In this document: piece by piece, positions 38,047 to 47,397 of the stretch
How the letters are laid out: the number at the start of each line of letters is the position of its first letter
How positions within the stretch are numbered: position 1 is the first letter of the stretch
DNA from: Pseudomonadota bacterium
Lineage (GTDB): Bacteria > Myxococcota_A > UBA796 > CAJQPC01
Reading direction: 5' to 3'
Assembly (NCBI GenBank): GCA_024228935.1
Contig: JAAESX010000094.1
Location: forward strand, 1-64,000
Length of the DNA: 64,000 nucleotides
Translations under genes and position numbers: made by a program
Notes under the pieces: model-generated
Databases searched by the model: none
What the model saw: only the letters and a program-made list of their open reading frames with translations
Told to the model about the DNA's origin: nothing

Positions 38047-39401
38047 TCCTCCTCGCGCTCGCCTGCACCGGTGAGACCGACGAGGTCACCTCGGACTCGG
38101 GCCCTGCACAGGTCGATTGCCCAGGCGTCTTCTTGGAGGTCGAGCTCGTCGAGCCGGGAACGGTCGCTCTCGTTCGGGTCGAGTCCGACGAGCCGGTGTC
38201 CGTCACGGTGGAGCGGGTCGAGCGGGTCGAGTCCGGCGAGCCGTTCACGGACCTGCCGCCCGTGTCCGCCGAGGCCACCGAGCACGTCGTCACGGTGCGC
38301 GGGTTGCCGCTGGCGGCGACGGTCGAGCTGGACATCGTCGCGGGGGAGTGTGCTCGCACCGAGATCATCGAGACGGACGCTGCGGACTGGACCTTCCCGT
38401 ACGTGACCGACGTGCTGGACACCGGCGCGGTCGGAGATGGGGGCTGGTTCCCCCTGACGCTCTTCACGGAGACCGGCCAGTACGCCGTCATCCTGGGCTC
38501 GGACGGCACGCCGGTGTGGTGGACCACGCCAGCCCAGCTCCCCACCCGCACGGCGGTCGCTCACGACCGGCTCGGGGTGCTGAGCAACGGCATCGCTTCC
38601 TCCGTGGTGACGGACGGCTTCGTGCAGCGGCACTCGTGGACCGGCGAGGTCACCGAGCACGTGGTCCCGCGACACCACACCGACTTCACCGAGCGGCCCG
38701 ACGGCACACTGGGGGTCCTGGTGTACGAGGTCCAGGAGATCGAGGGCCGCTCGTTCCTGGCCAGCGGCATCGTCGAGGTCTCACCCGATGGAGAGCAGCG
38801 AGAGCTGTGGAGCGCGTTCGACGCCGACGAGCCGAAGACGTGGCTCCACTACGCCGGGCCCATCGTGGATGCGGGAGGCATCGAGGACCTCGAGGAGTGG
38901 ATGCACATCAACAGCATCTCGTGGTCCGAGGACCAGCGCGCCTACGTCGTGACCGAGGGCAACGAGGGGCGTCTCTTCCGCATCGCCGAGGACGGGACGA
39001 CCGACTGGGTTGTCGGGTGGGACGACGACGAGGTCGTGCCGGAGAGTCGCGAGCTCGTCCGCGGACCGCACAGCGCCGAGCTGCAGGCCGACGGAACGGT
39101 CCTGGTCTTCAACCGCGGCACCCGCGAGGACCTGCCGGAGCAGTGCGCCTACGTCACCCACCTCGAGATCGACACCGACGCCGGCGTCGCCCGCCAGCTC
39201 GACCGCTACGCCGTCGACGACTGCTTCACGGTCACGTTCTTCGGTGAGGCGCGAGCGCGTGCCGACGGGATGTTCGTGAACTACTCGTCGGCCGGCCTCG
39301 TGGACCTCGTGGACGCTAATGGACAGGTCGCTCACCGTCTCCAGACAGACCTCGGCGCAGCCTTCGGGTATGGAGATCACATCGGCTCGCTCTACCCCTG
39401 A
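38043..39401 (+). CDS. Arylsulfotransferase (ASST)-like lipoprotein 1
   Basis: A 452-residue protein. A GTG overlapping the previous stop gives VILLALAC, lipid cysteine at residue 8. After an acidic linker and a beta-sandwich-like start, the rest has repeated strands of a beta-propeller with ASST-type blocks: GSDGTPVWWTT, HHTDFTERPDGT, EEWMHINSISW and TVLVFNRGT. The EWMHxNSISW block and H-rich strands recall arylsulfotransferase/ASST and YncE-like propellers, which transfer sulfate between phenols via a histidine. Whether a catalytic His is conserved cannot be shown here. Its downstream neighbour is a paralogue of equal length (452 residues from the chosen starts), so this pair arose by tandem duplication. 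Confidence 0.65.
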   Translation: MILLALACTGETDEVTSDSGPAQVDCPGVFLEVELVEPGTVALVRVESDEPVSVTVERVERVESGEPFTDLPPVSAEATEHVVTVRGLPLAATVELDIVAGECARTEIIETDAADWTFPYVTDVLDTGAVGDGGWFPLTLFTETGQYAVILGSDGTPVWWTTPAQLPTRTAVAHDRLGVLSNGIASSVVTDGFVQRHSWTGEVTEHVVPRHHTDFTERPDGTLGVLVYEVQEIEGRSFLASGIVEVSPDGEQRELWSAFDADEPKTWLHYAGPIVDAGGIEDLEEWMHINSISWSEDQRAYVVTEGNEGRLFRIAEDGTTDWVVGWDDDEVVPESRELVRGPHSAELQADGTVLVFNRGTREDLPEQCAYVTHLEIDTDAGVARQLDRYAVDDCFTVTFFGEARARADGMFVNYSSAGLVDLVDANGQVAHRLQTDLGAAFGYGDHIGSLYP

Positions 39402-39439
39402 CGGCCGCGTGTATGGTGCGCCCGCTTCCCCGGAGACTC

Positions 39440-40798
39440 ATGACCGCCTGGCTGCTGCTGCTGGCCTGCAACAAAGACGGTCCGACGGAGGGTGACTCTG
39501 GCTCGGTCGTCCAGACCTGTGAGGCGTTCTCCGAGGTCGAAGCCGACGTGCTGCCGCTCGGCACGGTCGTCGTGCTTCGGACGGAGACGGACACGGCTGG
39601 CCCCGTCTCCGTGGACCGCATCCAGGTGGGAGACGCCGTCTACACCGACCGTCCCTCGGACACCGAGTCCGGAACGGCGCATGAGATCACCGTGTACGGA
39701 CTGCCGGCGCTGACGGAGATCCAGGTCGATCTCGCGCTGGACGACTGCGTCCAGACGGTGATCTTCGAGACCGGCTCCCCCAGTGAGACGTTCCCGTTCA
39801 TCACCGACGCGCTCGAGACGGGCGAGCTCGGATCGGGGGGCTGGTTCCCGATGACGGTGTTCACCGAGGACGTCCAGTACTCGGCCATCCTCGCCTCGGA
39901 CGGGACCCCGGTCTGGTGGCGCGGCCACGACCTGGTGCTCACGCGGACGGCGCTCTCTGTGGACCGGGAGACCATCCTCTTCAACACCATCGCCGGCGGC
40001 TACCAGGGTCAGGGGTTCATCACGCGACTCGAGCTGGGTGGCGGCGAGCGGGCGGTGTATGAGGTCCCGGGCCACCACACCGACTTCGTCGAGAGACCCG
40101 ACGGCACCGTCGCGGCGCTGGTCTACGACATCGAGGAGGTCGATGGGAGCTGGTATCAGGCCAGCGCGGTCGTCGAGATCGCCCCTGATGGCACCCAGAC
40201 GATGCTGTTCCGGCTGTTCGACCAGGCCGTGCTCGACACCGGCATCGGGTACCCGGAGTCCACCGTCCACGCGGACGGCGTGGACGTGATGTACGAGTGG
40301 ATGCACCTGAACAGCATCAGCTGGTCGGAGTCCGAGCAGGCGTACCTGCTGACCGAGGGCAACGCCGCCCGCGTGATGCAGGTCTCTGCCGATGGCGAGC
40401 TGGACTGGATCGTCGGTCACCACGTCGGCGAGATCCACACCGAGCTCGAGGACTCGGTCCAAGCGCCTCACAAGGCCGTTCGGATCGATGGTGGCGGCGT
40501 CGTGGTCTTCAACCGCGGTGACCGGGACTCGGGCGCCGAACAGTGCGCGTTCGTCACGACGCTCGAAGTGGACGGCGTGGGCGCCACAGAGACGAACCGG
40601 GTCACGCCGGAGGACTGCCTGAAGGTCACGTTCCTCGGCGAGGCGCAGAACCTGGCCGACGACAAGCTGTTCGTGAACTACTCGTCCGCCGGGGTGCTGG
40701 AGCTGCTGGGCGAGGACCTCGAGCCCGAGCTGCGGCTCACCACGAACCTGGGCGCCGCGTTCGGGTTCGGCGAGTACGCGGAGAGCCTGTACCGCTAG
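39440..40798 (+). CDS. Arylsulfotransferase (ASST)-like lipoprotein 2, paralogue of the upstream gene
   Basis: A 452-residue paralogue of the previous gene, aligned along its length: GGWFPMTVFTED, ASDGTPVWWRG, HHTDFVERPDGT, YEWMHLNSISWSE, VVVFNRGDRD and the ending TTNLGAAFGFGEYAESLY all have counterparts in it. The start at ATG 39440 has a GGAGA site upstream and gives MTAWLLLLAC, lipid cysteine at residue 10. An alternative ATG at 39413 would add a basic n-region (MVRPLPRRL) that makes a more classical signal; the choice is open. The histidines in the HHTDF and MHLNS blocks are shared by both copies, so the common active site is probably retained. A hairpin-rich spacer follows the stop. Confidence 0.68.
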   Translation: MTAWLLLLACNKDGPTEGDSGSVVQTCEAFSEVEADVLPLGTVVVLRTETDTAGPVSVDRIQVGDAVYTDRPSDTESGTAHEITVYGLPALTEIQVDLALDDCVQTVIFETGSPSETFPFITDALETGELGSGGWFPMTVFTEDVQYSAILASDGTPVWWRGHDLVLTRTALSVDRETILFNTIAGGYQGQGFITRLELGGGERAVYEVPGHHTDFVERPDGTVAALVYDIEEVDGSWYQASAVVEIAPDGTQTMLFRLFDQAVLDTGIGYPESTVHADGVDVMYEWMHLNSISWSESEQAYLLTEGNAARVMQVSADGELDWIVGHHVGEIHTELEDSVQAPHKAVRIDGGGVVVFNRGDRDSGAEQCAFVTTLEVDGVGATETNRVTPEDCLKVTFLGEAQNLADDKLFVNYSSAGVLELLGEDLEPELRLTTNLGAAFGFGEYAESLYR

Positions 40799-40979
40799 TC
40801 TCGGTCGCTAGCGCTCCCTGAGGGGGAACCCCTGCAGGTTCCCCCGGTCGACTTCGTCGAGCGCCCCCTACGGCAGCTCGCTTCGCTTCGCCTCGCTCGC
40901 AGGCTCGCGTCGACTCGCGGGCTCGGCGGCCACTCTCCGCTCGCAAGCTCGCTTCGAGGTCCGCCTCGCGGGGCTTCTT
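40799..40979. repeat. Hairpin-rich spacer between convergent genes, related to the 13.5-kb region
   Basis: The 181-bp gap between the second ASST-like gene and proS is made of short palindromic or near-repeated units (GCTCGC, CTTCGC, GTCGACTTCGTCGAG). GCTCGCAGGCTCGC at 40895-40908 is identical to 13516-13529, and CCCTGAG plus an AAC/GTT hairpin occur in both, which is a good hint of a dispersed repeat family in convergent intergenic regions. No gene or RNA is recognised in it. Confidence 0.5.
40822..40845. terminator. Strong 9-bp-stem hairpin, possible bidirectional terminator
   Basis: Perfect arms GGGGGAACC (40822-40830) and GGTTCCCCC (40837-40845) around loop CCTGCA, about 25 bp after the ASST-like stop. 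Both strands offer the same GC stem; there is no T-run, so it may end transcription with Rho or act as a 3' stabiliser. Confidence 0.5.
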
Positions 40980-42473
40980 CTAGTAAGCGCGGGCGAAGAT
41001 TGCGATGCGGTTCGCGGGCTTGCCGCTGTAGAAGCAGGTCTTGCCCTCGACGTCCTGGTCCCCGATGGGGAAGCACCGGATGGTCGCCTTGGTCTCGTCC
41101 TTGATGCGGGCCTCGGCCTCGCCGTCGTCGAACCAGGCCACGCGGTACCAGCCGCCATTGGCCTTGAGCTCGGACTTGAAGGTCTCGTAGTCGGCCACGT
41201 CGTGCGTGTTCTCGACGCGCAGCGCGGTGGCGTTCGCCAGCAGCTCGGCCTGGATGTCGGTCAGGATCTGGACGACCGCTGGGCCGGCCCCTTCACGGGC
41301 CACGCTGAACTTGTCGCCGCCCGTCCGCTTCTTGCAGAAGGCGCTCTCGCCCTTCACGTCGCGGGGACCGACCTCCATGCGCAGGCAGACGCCCTTGCGC
41401 TCCCACTCGTAGTACTTCGCTCCGGGCTTCATCTTTGTCCGGTCGTCGACGTGCACGCGGACGCCGCTGGCCAGGAGCTCGGACTTCAAGCCGCCGACGA
41501 ACTCCATGACCGTCTCCCGCTCGTGGTCCTTGCGCGCGATGGGGATGATGACGACCTGGATGGGGGCGACCTTGGGGGGCAGGACGAGTCCGGTGTCGTC
41601 GCTGTGGGTCATGATCACAGCGCCGACCAGGCGGGTGGAGACGCCCCAGGACGTGGCCCAGACCAGCTCGCGCTCGCCCTCGGTGTTCTGGAAGGTGACG
41701 TCGAACGCCTTGGCGAAGTTCTGGCCCAGGAAGTGGCTCGTTCCGGCCTGGAGGGCCCAGGTGTTCTGCATCATCGCTTCGATGCAGTAGGTGTCCTCGG
41801 CTCCGGCGAAGCGCTCGGCCGAGCTCTTGGAGCCGGTGATGACGGGGATGGCCAGCGTCTCGTGGCAGAAGTCCGCGTAGACCTGCAGCATGCGCTCGGC
41901 CTCCTCGACGGCCTCGACCTCGGTGGCGTGGGCGGTGTGGCCCTCCTGCCAGAGGAACTCGGCGGTCCGCAGGAAGGGGCGGGTCTTCATCTCCCAGCGG
42001 ACGACGTTGGCCCACTGGTTGATGAGGAGGGGCAGGTCGCGCCAGGAGTCGATCCAGCGGCCGTACATGTGCCAGATGATGGTCTCGCTCGTGGGGCGGA
42101 CGATCAGGGGCTCTTCGAGCTTGGCGGCGGGATCGGGCTCGACGCCCACCTTGCCGTTGGCGTCCGTGACGCTGCGGAGCCGGTGGTGCGTGACGACCGC
42201 GCACTCCTTGGCGAAGCCCTCGACGTGCTGGGCCTCGCGGGAGAGGAACTCCATGGGGATGAAGAGGGGGAAGTACGCGTTGACGTGCCCCGTCTCCTTG
42301 AAGCGACGGTCGAGGTCGTTCTTGATGTTGTCCCACACGCCGAAGCCGTGGGGACGCAAGACCATGCAGCCCTTGACGGGGCTGTAGTCGGCGAGCTGGG
42401 CCTCGCGGATCACGTCGAGGTACCAGGCGCTGTAGTCCTGCTCTCGCGTCTTGATGCTGTTGTCCTGGGCCAT
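40980..42473 (-). CDS. proS: Prolyl-tRNA synthetase, archaeal/eukaryotic-type
   Basis: A 497-residue class II aminoacyl-tRNA synthetase that charges tRNA-Pro. The N-terminal segment REQDYSAWYLDVIREAQLADY and the catalytic motifs (motif 2 around FLWQEGHTAHATEVEA and motif 3 around GVSTRLVGAVIMTH) are those of the short, ThrRS-like archaeal/eukaryotic class rather than the longer bacterial ProRS with an editing insert. The C-terminal zinc/anticodon extension ends in CFYSGKPANRIAIFARAY, the typical extra domain of this class. Such ProRS genes occur in scattered bacteria such as Deinococcus, Borrelia and myxobacteria. Transcribed away from tkt, with a 121-bp spacer. Confidence 0.95.
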   Translation of the reverse strand: MAQDNSIKTREQDYSAWYLDVIREAQLADYSPVKGCMVLRPHGFGVWDNIKNDLDRRFKETGHVNAYFPLFIPMEFLSREAQHVEGFAKECAVVTHHRLRSVTDANGKVGVEPDPAAKLEEPLIVRPTSETIIWHMYGRWIDSWRDLPLLINQWANVVRWEMKTRPFLRTAEFLWQEGHTAHATEVEAVEEAERMLQVYADFCHETLAIPVITGSKSSAERFAGAEDTYCIEAMMQNTWALQAGTSHFLGQNFAKAFDVTFQNTEGERELVWATSWGVSTRLVGAVIMTHSDDTGLVLPPKVAPIQVVIIPIARKDHERETVMEFVGGLKSELLASGVRVHVDDRTKMKPGAKYYEWERKGVCLRMEVGPRDVKGESAFCKKRTGGDKFSVAREGAGPAVVQILTDIQAELLANATALRVENTHDVADYETFKSELKANGGWYRVAWFDDGEAEARIKDETKATIRCFPIGDQDVEGKTCFYSGKPANRIAIFARAY

Positions 42474-42541
42474 CTGCTTCTCCTCCGAGCGCGGGCGGGT
42501 AACCCGGTGCCCTGCGGCGGACCTTTAGACACACGACGGAC

Positions 42542-42566
42542 ACCGACCAAGGTTCGGATTGTCGGT
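42542..42566. promoter_or_regulatory. Inverted repeat upstream of transketolase
   Basis: Within the 121-bp divergent spacer, ACCGAC (42542-42547) and GTCGGT (42561-42566) form perfect arms 13 bp apart, ending 28 bp before the transketolase GTG. It could be a regulator site or the leader hairpin of either gene. No consensus promoter is clear. Confidence 0.25.
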
Positions 42567-42594
42567 TAGATCGCGCGCCCGCTCAGGAGACGCC

Positions 42595-44547
42595 GTGGAC
42601 CTCGCTCGGAAGACCGTCAACACCATCAAGGGCCTCTCGATGGACGCAGTCCAGAAGGCGAACTCGGGGCACCCCGGGATGCCGATGGGCTGTGCGGACA
42701 TGGCCTATGTCCTGTGGTCCCGCTTCCTGAAGCACGACCCGGCGGATCCCACCTGGGCCGATCGCGACCGCTTCATCCTGTCGGCCGGCCACGGCTCGAT
42801 GCTCCTGTACTCGCTGCTCCACCTCTGGGATTACCGGGACGAGAGCGGCGAGGCGGCGGTCTCGCTGGACGACATCAAGGACTTCCGCCAGTGGGGGAGC
42901 AAGACCCCGGGCCATCCCGAGTACGGCCACACCGCCGGCGTCGAGACGACCACGGGTCCGCTGGGCCAGGGCTTCGCGATGGGCGTCGGCATGGCGCTGG
43001 CCGAGCGCTACCTCCGCAATCGGTTCGGCGCGGACGTCTGCGACCACAACGTCTACGCCATCGTCAGCGACGGCGACCTGATGGAGGGCGTGGCCGCCGA
43101 GGCCGCCTCGCTGGCCGGCACGCTCAAGCTCGGCAAGATCGTCTACCTGTACGACGACAACAGCATCACGATCGACGGCTCGACCGACCTGTCGTTCACC
43201 GAGGATCGCTCGGCCCGCTTCGAGTCCTACGGCTGGCACACGCAGATCGTCGACGGCCACGACCACGCCCAGATCGCCGCGGCGATCGAGGCGGCTCGGG
43301 CCGAGACCGACAAGCCCTCGCTGATCTGCTGCCGCACCCGCATCGGCGACGGCTCGCCCAACAAGGAAGGCAAGTCGGCCTCGCACGGCGCCCCCCTGGG
43401 CGTCGACGAGATCGTCCTGACGAAGACCCGGCTGGGCATGGACCCGGAGAAGAGCTTCGACGTGCCGGCCGACGTGCTCGCCCACGTCCGCGAGGTCGCC
43501 GCGGCCCGCACCGAGCTGCGCGAGGCCTGGGAGACCAACCTCTCCCTGCACCCCAAGCGCGGCCACTGGGAGCTGTGGCACGCGGATCCCGACGTCGACG
43601 GCGTCGAGTGGCCGGAGTTCGAGGTGGGCGGCAAGATCGCCACCCGCAAGGCCTCGCACGCGGCGCTGAACGCGGCGGCGCTGGGAGTGCCCCAGCTGCT
43701 GGGCGGCTCGGCCGACCTGGCCGGAAGCAACGGCTCGATGCTGAAGGGGGTCGACGGCATCTCGGGCGACGACTTCAGCGGTCGCAACCTGTTCTTCGGT
43801 GTGCGCGAGCACGCGATGGCCGCGATGTGCAACGGCATGGTCCTGCACGGCGGCATGCGTCCGTACTGTGCGACCTTCCTCGTGTTCCACGACTACATGC
43901 GTCCGTCGGTCCGTCTCTCGGCGCTGATGAACCAGCCGGTCGTGTACGTCTACACGCACGACAGCATCTACCTGGGCGAGGACGGCCCCACGCACCAGCC
44001 GGTCGAGACCCTCATGGCGATGCGCACCGTCCCGAACCTGGTGACCATCCGCCCGTGCGATGGCAAGGAGACCGTTGGCGCCTGGAAGGCCGCGCTCCGT
44101 CGGAACGATGGTCCCACGGCGCTGTCGCTGACCCGTCAGGGCCTGCCGACGCTCGAGGGCTCGTCGATCGAGGGTGTCGAGAAGGGCGCCTACGTCCTGG
44201 CCGAGGCCACCGGTGACCACGCCGTGACCCTGCTGGCGACGGGCTCCGAGGTCGAGCTCGCCATGCGGAGCCGCGAGGCCCTGCAGGCCGACGGCATCGG
44301 CACCCGCGTTGTCAGCTTCCCGAGCTGGGAGCTCTTCGAGGCCCAGGACGCCGACTACAAGGCCAGCGTCATGGGGACCGCGCCGCGCGTCTCGATCGAG
44401 GCGGGCCGCACGTTCGGCTGGAAGCAGTACGCGCAGGTCTGCGTCGGGCACGATGACTTCGGCGCCTCGGCCCCGGCCAGCGTCCTGATGGAGAAGTTCG
44501 GCTTCACCGTCGACAACGTCGTCGCCCAGGCGCGGTCGCTCCTGTAG
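42595..44547 (+). CDS. tkt: Transketolase
   Basis: Transketolase moves two-carbon units in the pentose phosphate pathway with thiamine diphosphate. From the GTG at 42595, with an AGGAGACGCC ribosome site, the protein has 650 residues. TPP-binding residues are in [20 protein letters not shown] with Asn-x-Ile of DDNSITIDG; the catalytic and TPP-contacting glutamate region is [15 protein letters not shown], and the first block [17 protein letters not shown] holds the conserved His. HGxPxGxDxI-like blocks ([12 protein letters not shown]) bind sugar phosphate. An earlier in-frame GTG/ATG (42559) is upstream of the ribosome site and less likely. Nothing odd in length or motifs. Confidence 0.96.
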   Translation: MDLARKTVNTIKGLSMDAVQKANSGHPGMPMGCADMAYVLWSRFLKHDPADPTWADRDRFILSAGHGSMLLYSLLHLWDYRDESGEAAVSLDDIKDFRQWGSKTPGHPEYGHTAGVETTTGPLGQGFAMGVGMALAERYLRNRFGADVCDHNVYAIVSDGDLMEGVAAEAASLAGTLKLGKIVYLYDDNSITIDGSTDLSFTEDRSARFESYGWHTQIVDGHDHAQIAAAIEAARAETDKPSLICCRTRIGDGSPNKEGKSASHGAPLGVDEIVLTKTRLGMDPEKSFDVPADVLAHVREVAAARTELREAWETNLSLHPKRGHWELWHADPDVDGVEWPEFEVGGKIATRKASHAALNAAALGVPQLLGGSADLAGSNGSMLKGVDGISGDDFSGRNLFFGVREHAMAAMCNGMVLHGGMRPYCATFLVFHDYMRPSVRLSALMNQPVVYVYTHDSIYLGEDGPTHQPVETLMAMRTVPNLVTIRPCDGKETVGAWKAALRRNDGPTALSLTRQGLPTLEGSSIEGVEKGAYVLAEATGDHAVTLLATGSEVELAMRSREALQADGIGTRVVSFPSWELFEAQDADYKASVMGTAPRVSIEAGRTFGWKQYAQVCVGHDDFGASAPASVLMEKFGFTVDNVVAQARSLL

Positions 44548-44560
44548 TGCGGCTCTCGTA

Positions 44561-45013
44561 GTGGAGCTGCCGGGCGTCACCCCGGAAGAGGCCGCCCGCC
44601 GGCTGAGTCGCGTCACCGCGGCCGGCGTCGGCGTGTTCCGCCGCAAGGGTCTGCAGCTGAGCGGGTTCGTCACGGACACCGGCTTCACGGTCGCGCTGCC
44701 CGGCTTCGGCTACCCCGGCCTGCGCGCCGAGGGCACCATCGAGGAGACCGCGGACGGGTGTCGGGTCGAGCTGGCCGTCGGGGTACCGGCGATGACCCGT
44801 CGCATCTGGCGCATCACCCTCGGAATGGCCGGCCTTGCCGTCATGGGCGGCGCGCTCGTCATCGGGGGACCCTGGCCGATGGTCGGCATGTGGCTCGGGG
44901 TCTCGGTCCCGCTCTTCATCGGCTACGGGGCGCTCCAGAGCTGGCTCCTGGGTCGTGCCCGCAAGAAGACGCCCGAGCTCGCGGCGCTCGTCTTCGAGCT
45001 GCTCGGAGGCTAG
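44561..45013 (+). CDS. Two-span membrane protein, paralogue of the next gene
   Basis: A 150-residue protein, unknown family. The N-terminal half is a small polar domain ([18 protein letters not shown] and later [17 protein letters not shown]) and the second half has two hydrophobic helices (about 86-105 and 107-125) with a short basic tail. The LTPAEAA / VTPEEAA start and the following mixed beta region match the next gene, so the two are tandem paralogues. It starts 13 bp after transketolase and could be co-transcribed with it, with no known link to that pathway. Function unknown. Confidence 0.6.
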   Translation: MELPGVTPEEAARRLSRVTAAGVGVFRRKGLQLSGFVTDTGFTVALPGFGYPGLRAEGTIEETADGCRVELAVGVPAMTRRIWRITLGMAGLAVMGGALVIGGPWPMVGMWLGVSVPLFIGYGALQSWLLGRARKKTPELAALVFELLGG

Positions 45014-45021
45014 GCTCTCGC

Positions 45022-45624
45022 ATGCCCAAGAAGACCCAGCTCGAGCTCGACCTCCCCGGCCTGACGCCGGCCGAGGCGGCTGAGCGGCTCAAGAAGGACA
45101 CGAAGCCCTCGCTCTTCCCATCGTTCAGCTCGCCGCTGCGCGGTCGGGGCGAGGAGACCATGGCGGGGCGCGTCACCGAGGACGGCTTCGTCGTCTCGCC
45201 CAACGACTTCGGCGTGCGGCGGGTCGTGGCCACGGCCCGTGGCAGGTTCGAGGAGACCCCGACGGGGACGAAGGTGAAGGTCGACATCTCGATCCCGCCC
45301 GGAATCATCTGGCTCTTGCGGGCCAGCTACCTGATGAGCATCGGGGCCATCGGCTTCGTCGGCTACGAGGTGATCACCGCGGGCGAGGGGGTGATGGTCG
45401 CCGGCTTCCTGGCGCTCTTCATGGTGATGGCGACGGCCGCGACCGGCTGGAATGTGAGCTCGGCCGAGGAGAGTATTCCGCTGCTCGCGGCCAACGTCGC
45501 GAAGGCGCTGACGGGCCCTGTGCGTGAGCCCGAGCCCCAGTCGGAGTCGGCGCCCGAGTCGGACGCCGAGGCGGACCTCGAGAGGCTGCGACGAGCGCGG
45601 GCTGCGGCGAAGCAGAAGATCTAG
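45022..45624 (+). CDS. Two-span membrane protein, paralogue of the preceding gene
   Basis: A 200-residue protein. It begins with a Lys/Leu-rich segment (MPKKTQLELDLPGLTPAEAAERL) and contains, like its upstream paralogue, a small N-terminal beta domain (GRVTEDGFVVSPND, GRFEETPTGTKVKVDI) followed by two hydrophobic helices (about 95-113 and 117-135). It then has a soluble, highly charged C-terminal tail with an alternating Pro-Glu and Glu-Ala section, ending in a basic RRARAAAKQKI helix. The family is not recognised. The stop overlaps the 3' end of the aminotransferase gene on the other strand by 4 bp. Confidence 0.6.
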   Translation: MPKKTQLELDLPGLTPAEAAERLKKDTKPSLFPSFSSPLRGRGEETMAGRVTEDGFVVSPNDFGVRRVVATARGRFEETPTGTKVKVDISIPPGIIWLLRASYLMSIGAIGFVGYEVITAGEGVMVAGFLALFMVMATAATGWNVSSAEESIPLLAANVAKALTGPVREPEPQSESAPESDAEADLERLRRARAAAKQKI

Positions 45625-46733
45625 ATCACCTCGGCGATGGCCCCCAGACACAGCGCCACGTTCTCCTCGGTGCACGCCGAGCCCATCAGGCCGATTCGCC
45701 AGCGCTTGCCGGCGAAGGCCCCCAGGCCACCGCCGATCTCCAGGCCGTGCTCGGTGAGCAGACGGCTCCGCGCGGCCCTGTCGTCCACGCCCTCGGGGAC
45801 CTCGACGACGGCGAGCTGAGGCAGTCGCAGCGCCTCGGGTACGGGCAGCGACAGGCCCAGCTCGGCCAGGCCGGACGTCAGCTTCGCGCCCAGCCGACGA
45901 TGGCGCTCGGCGCGGGCGTCCAGCCCTTCCTCGAGCGCGATTCGGCAGGCCTCGTGCAGCGCGTAGATGTTGTTGATCGGCGCCGTGTGGTGGTAGCTCC
46001 GCCCCCCGCCCGAGTCGGTCCAGTACTTGTTGATGAGCGACAGGTCGAGGTACCAGTTCGAGACGCTCTCCCGGCGGGCCAGGACGGCGTCGAAGGCTCG
46101 CGAGGACAGGCTGATCGGGGCCAGGCCCGGAGGCGCCGACAGGCACTTCTGGGTGCCCGAGTACGCCGCGTCCACGCCGTGCCGGTCGAGCTCCACCGGC
46201 AGGCCACCGAGCGAGGTCACGCAGTCGATGGCCAGCAGCGCATCGAGCCGGTCGGCGACGCCACGCAGGCCGTCCAGTGGCTGCAGCACCCCGGTCGAGG
46301 TCTCCGCGTGCACGACCGCCAGGAGCTTGATGGGGCCCTGCACGTGGGCGAAGTCGTCTGGAGTGAAGGCCTCGCCCCAGGGCTTCTCGACGCGCTCGAC
46401 CCAGGCGCCGTAGCGGGTGGCCACCTCGGCCATACGCAGGCCGAAGACGCCGTTCACGCCGACGACCACGCGGTCGCCGCGCTCGACCAGGTTGGCGAAG
46501 AGCGTCTCCATGCCGGCCGAGCCGGTGCCGCTCATGGGCATCGTCAGGTCGTTCTCGGTCCCGAGCAGGGCCCGCAGCATCGACTTGACCTCGTCCATGA
46601 TCCGGATGAACTCGGGGTCCAGGTGCCCGATGGTCGGCAGCGCCATGGCGGCCAGGACGCGGGGGTCGACGTCCGACGGTCCGGGGCCCATCAGGACGCG
46701 GCGCGGCGGGGAGAGCGGGGAAGGGGTCGTCAT
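45621..46733 (-). CDS. Class V aminotransferase, alanine-glyoxylate/serine-pyruvate type
   Basis: A 370-residue PLP enzyme of the AGXT/serine-glyoxylate aminotransferase branch. Blocks: N-terminal GPGPSDVDPRVL, GTGSAGMETLFANL for the PLP phosphate, CVTSLGGLPVEL with the Asp-like pyridine contact region, and the Schiff-base lysine in SGTQKCLSAPPG. The catalytic core and the HHTAPINNIYALHEA substrate block fit AGT. Its ATG overlaps the stop of kynurenine formamidase by 4 bp, so the two are one operon. AGT and kynureninase share the fold-type I class V family, so a role in kynurenine metabolism deserves testing; the simple reading is glyoxylate transamination. Confidence 0.85.
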   Translation of the reverse strand: MTTPSPLSPPRRVLMGPGPSDVDPRVLAAMALPTIGHLDPEFIRIMDEVKSMLRALLGTENDLTMPMSGTGSAGMETLFANLVERGDRVVVGVNGVFGLRMAEVATRYGAWVERVEKPWGEAFTPDDFAHVQGPIKLLAVVHAETSTGVLQPLDGLRGVADRLDALLAIDCVTSLGGLPVELDRHGVDAAYSGTQKCLSAPPGLAPISLSSRAFDAVLARRESVSNWYLDLSLINKYWTDSGGGRSYHHTAPINNIYALHEACRIALEEGLDARAERHRRLGAKLTSGLAELGLSLPVPEALRLPQLAVVEVPEGVDDRAARSRLLTEHGLEIGGGLGAFAGKRWRIGLMGSACTEENVALCLGAIAEVI

Positions 46734-47350
46734 TCGGTCACCAGGACGGCGCGGACGGGCGAGGCGTCACAGTCCGCGAGCTTGAGGGGGAGTGCGATGA
46801 GCGTGTAGGTGCCGGGCTGGACGTGGGTCAGGACCACGCCCTCCAACACGCTGAGATCGTTGTCGAAGATGGCGTTGTGGGACTCGAGCGACTTGCTGGA
46901 GAACGGGTCGACCGACGGCGTGTCGATGCCCACCAGCACCACGCCCTGGGCCGCGAGCATCGCGACCAGCTCGGGCGAGAGCGCGGCGAAGTCCTCGTTG
47001 TAGTCGTCGGGGTCCGGGAACGTGCCGGTCTTGAACAGGACGCGCGGCGCGGTCACCGGCACCTGGACGTGCTCGGGCCGGATGCGCTGGCCGCGACCGA
47101 CGTCCACCGCGATGACCTGGCAGGGTCCGTAGTAGGGCTCAAGCGAGCGCTCGGCGATCCCGACGCCGTCGGGGTGGTAGTGGCTGGGCGCGTCGGCGTG
47201 TGCCCCGACGTGCACCGTGGTGCGGATCGAGGACAGGTCCAGGTTCGCGCCGTCCTCGAACGAGCAGGCCATGGTCCGGCGGAACGTGACGTCCCCTGGC
47301 CAGACCGCGATGCCGGCGTGCAGGGTCGGTGAGATGTCGAGCAGAGCCAT
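46730..47350 (-). CDS. kynB: Kynurenine formamidase (cyclase family)
   Basis: KynB hydrolyses N-formylkynurenine to kynurenine and formate. The 206-residue protein has the metal-dependent cyclase fold with the HxxxHxD signature at H47-VGAH51-AD53 followed by APSHY, the LLVG-like GIDTPSVDP loop, and the second metal site area SHNAIF with LEGVVLTHVQ. These are the KynB family blocks, and the kynA gene is on the same strand 8.4 kb upstream, so it fits the same pathway. The promoter must lie in the 47-bp spacer to the divergent barrel-like gene. Downstream it overlaps the aminotransferase. General polyketide cyclase homologues share the fold but lack this whole set of blocks. Confidence 0.87.
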   Translation of the reverse strand: MALLDISPTLHAGIAVWPGDVTFRRTMACSFEDGANLDLSSIRTTVHVGAHADAPSHYHPDGVGIAERSLEPYYGPCQVIAVDVGRGQRIRPEHVQVPVTAPRVLFKTGTFPDPDDYNEDFAALSPELVAMLAAQGVVLVGIDTPSVDPFSSKSLESHNAIFDNDLSVLEGVVLTHVQPGTYTLIALPLKLADCDASPVRAVLVTE

Positions 47351-47397
47351 CGAGTCTCCGGCTAACGTCCCGTCAGCAGGGAAGAAGAGCAGTCACC

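Noticed and set aside
42583..44688. 701-codon minus-strand frame opposite transketolase
   Set aside because: Antisense shadow of tkt.
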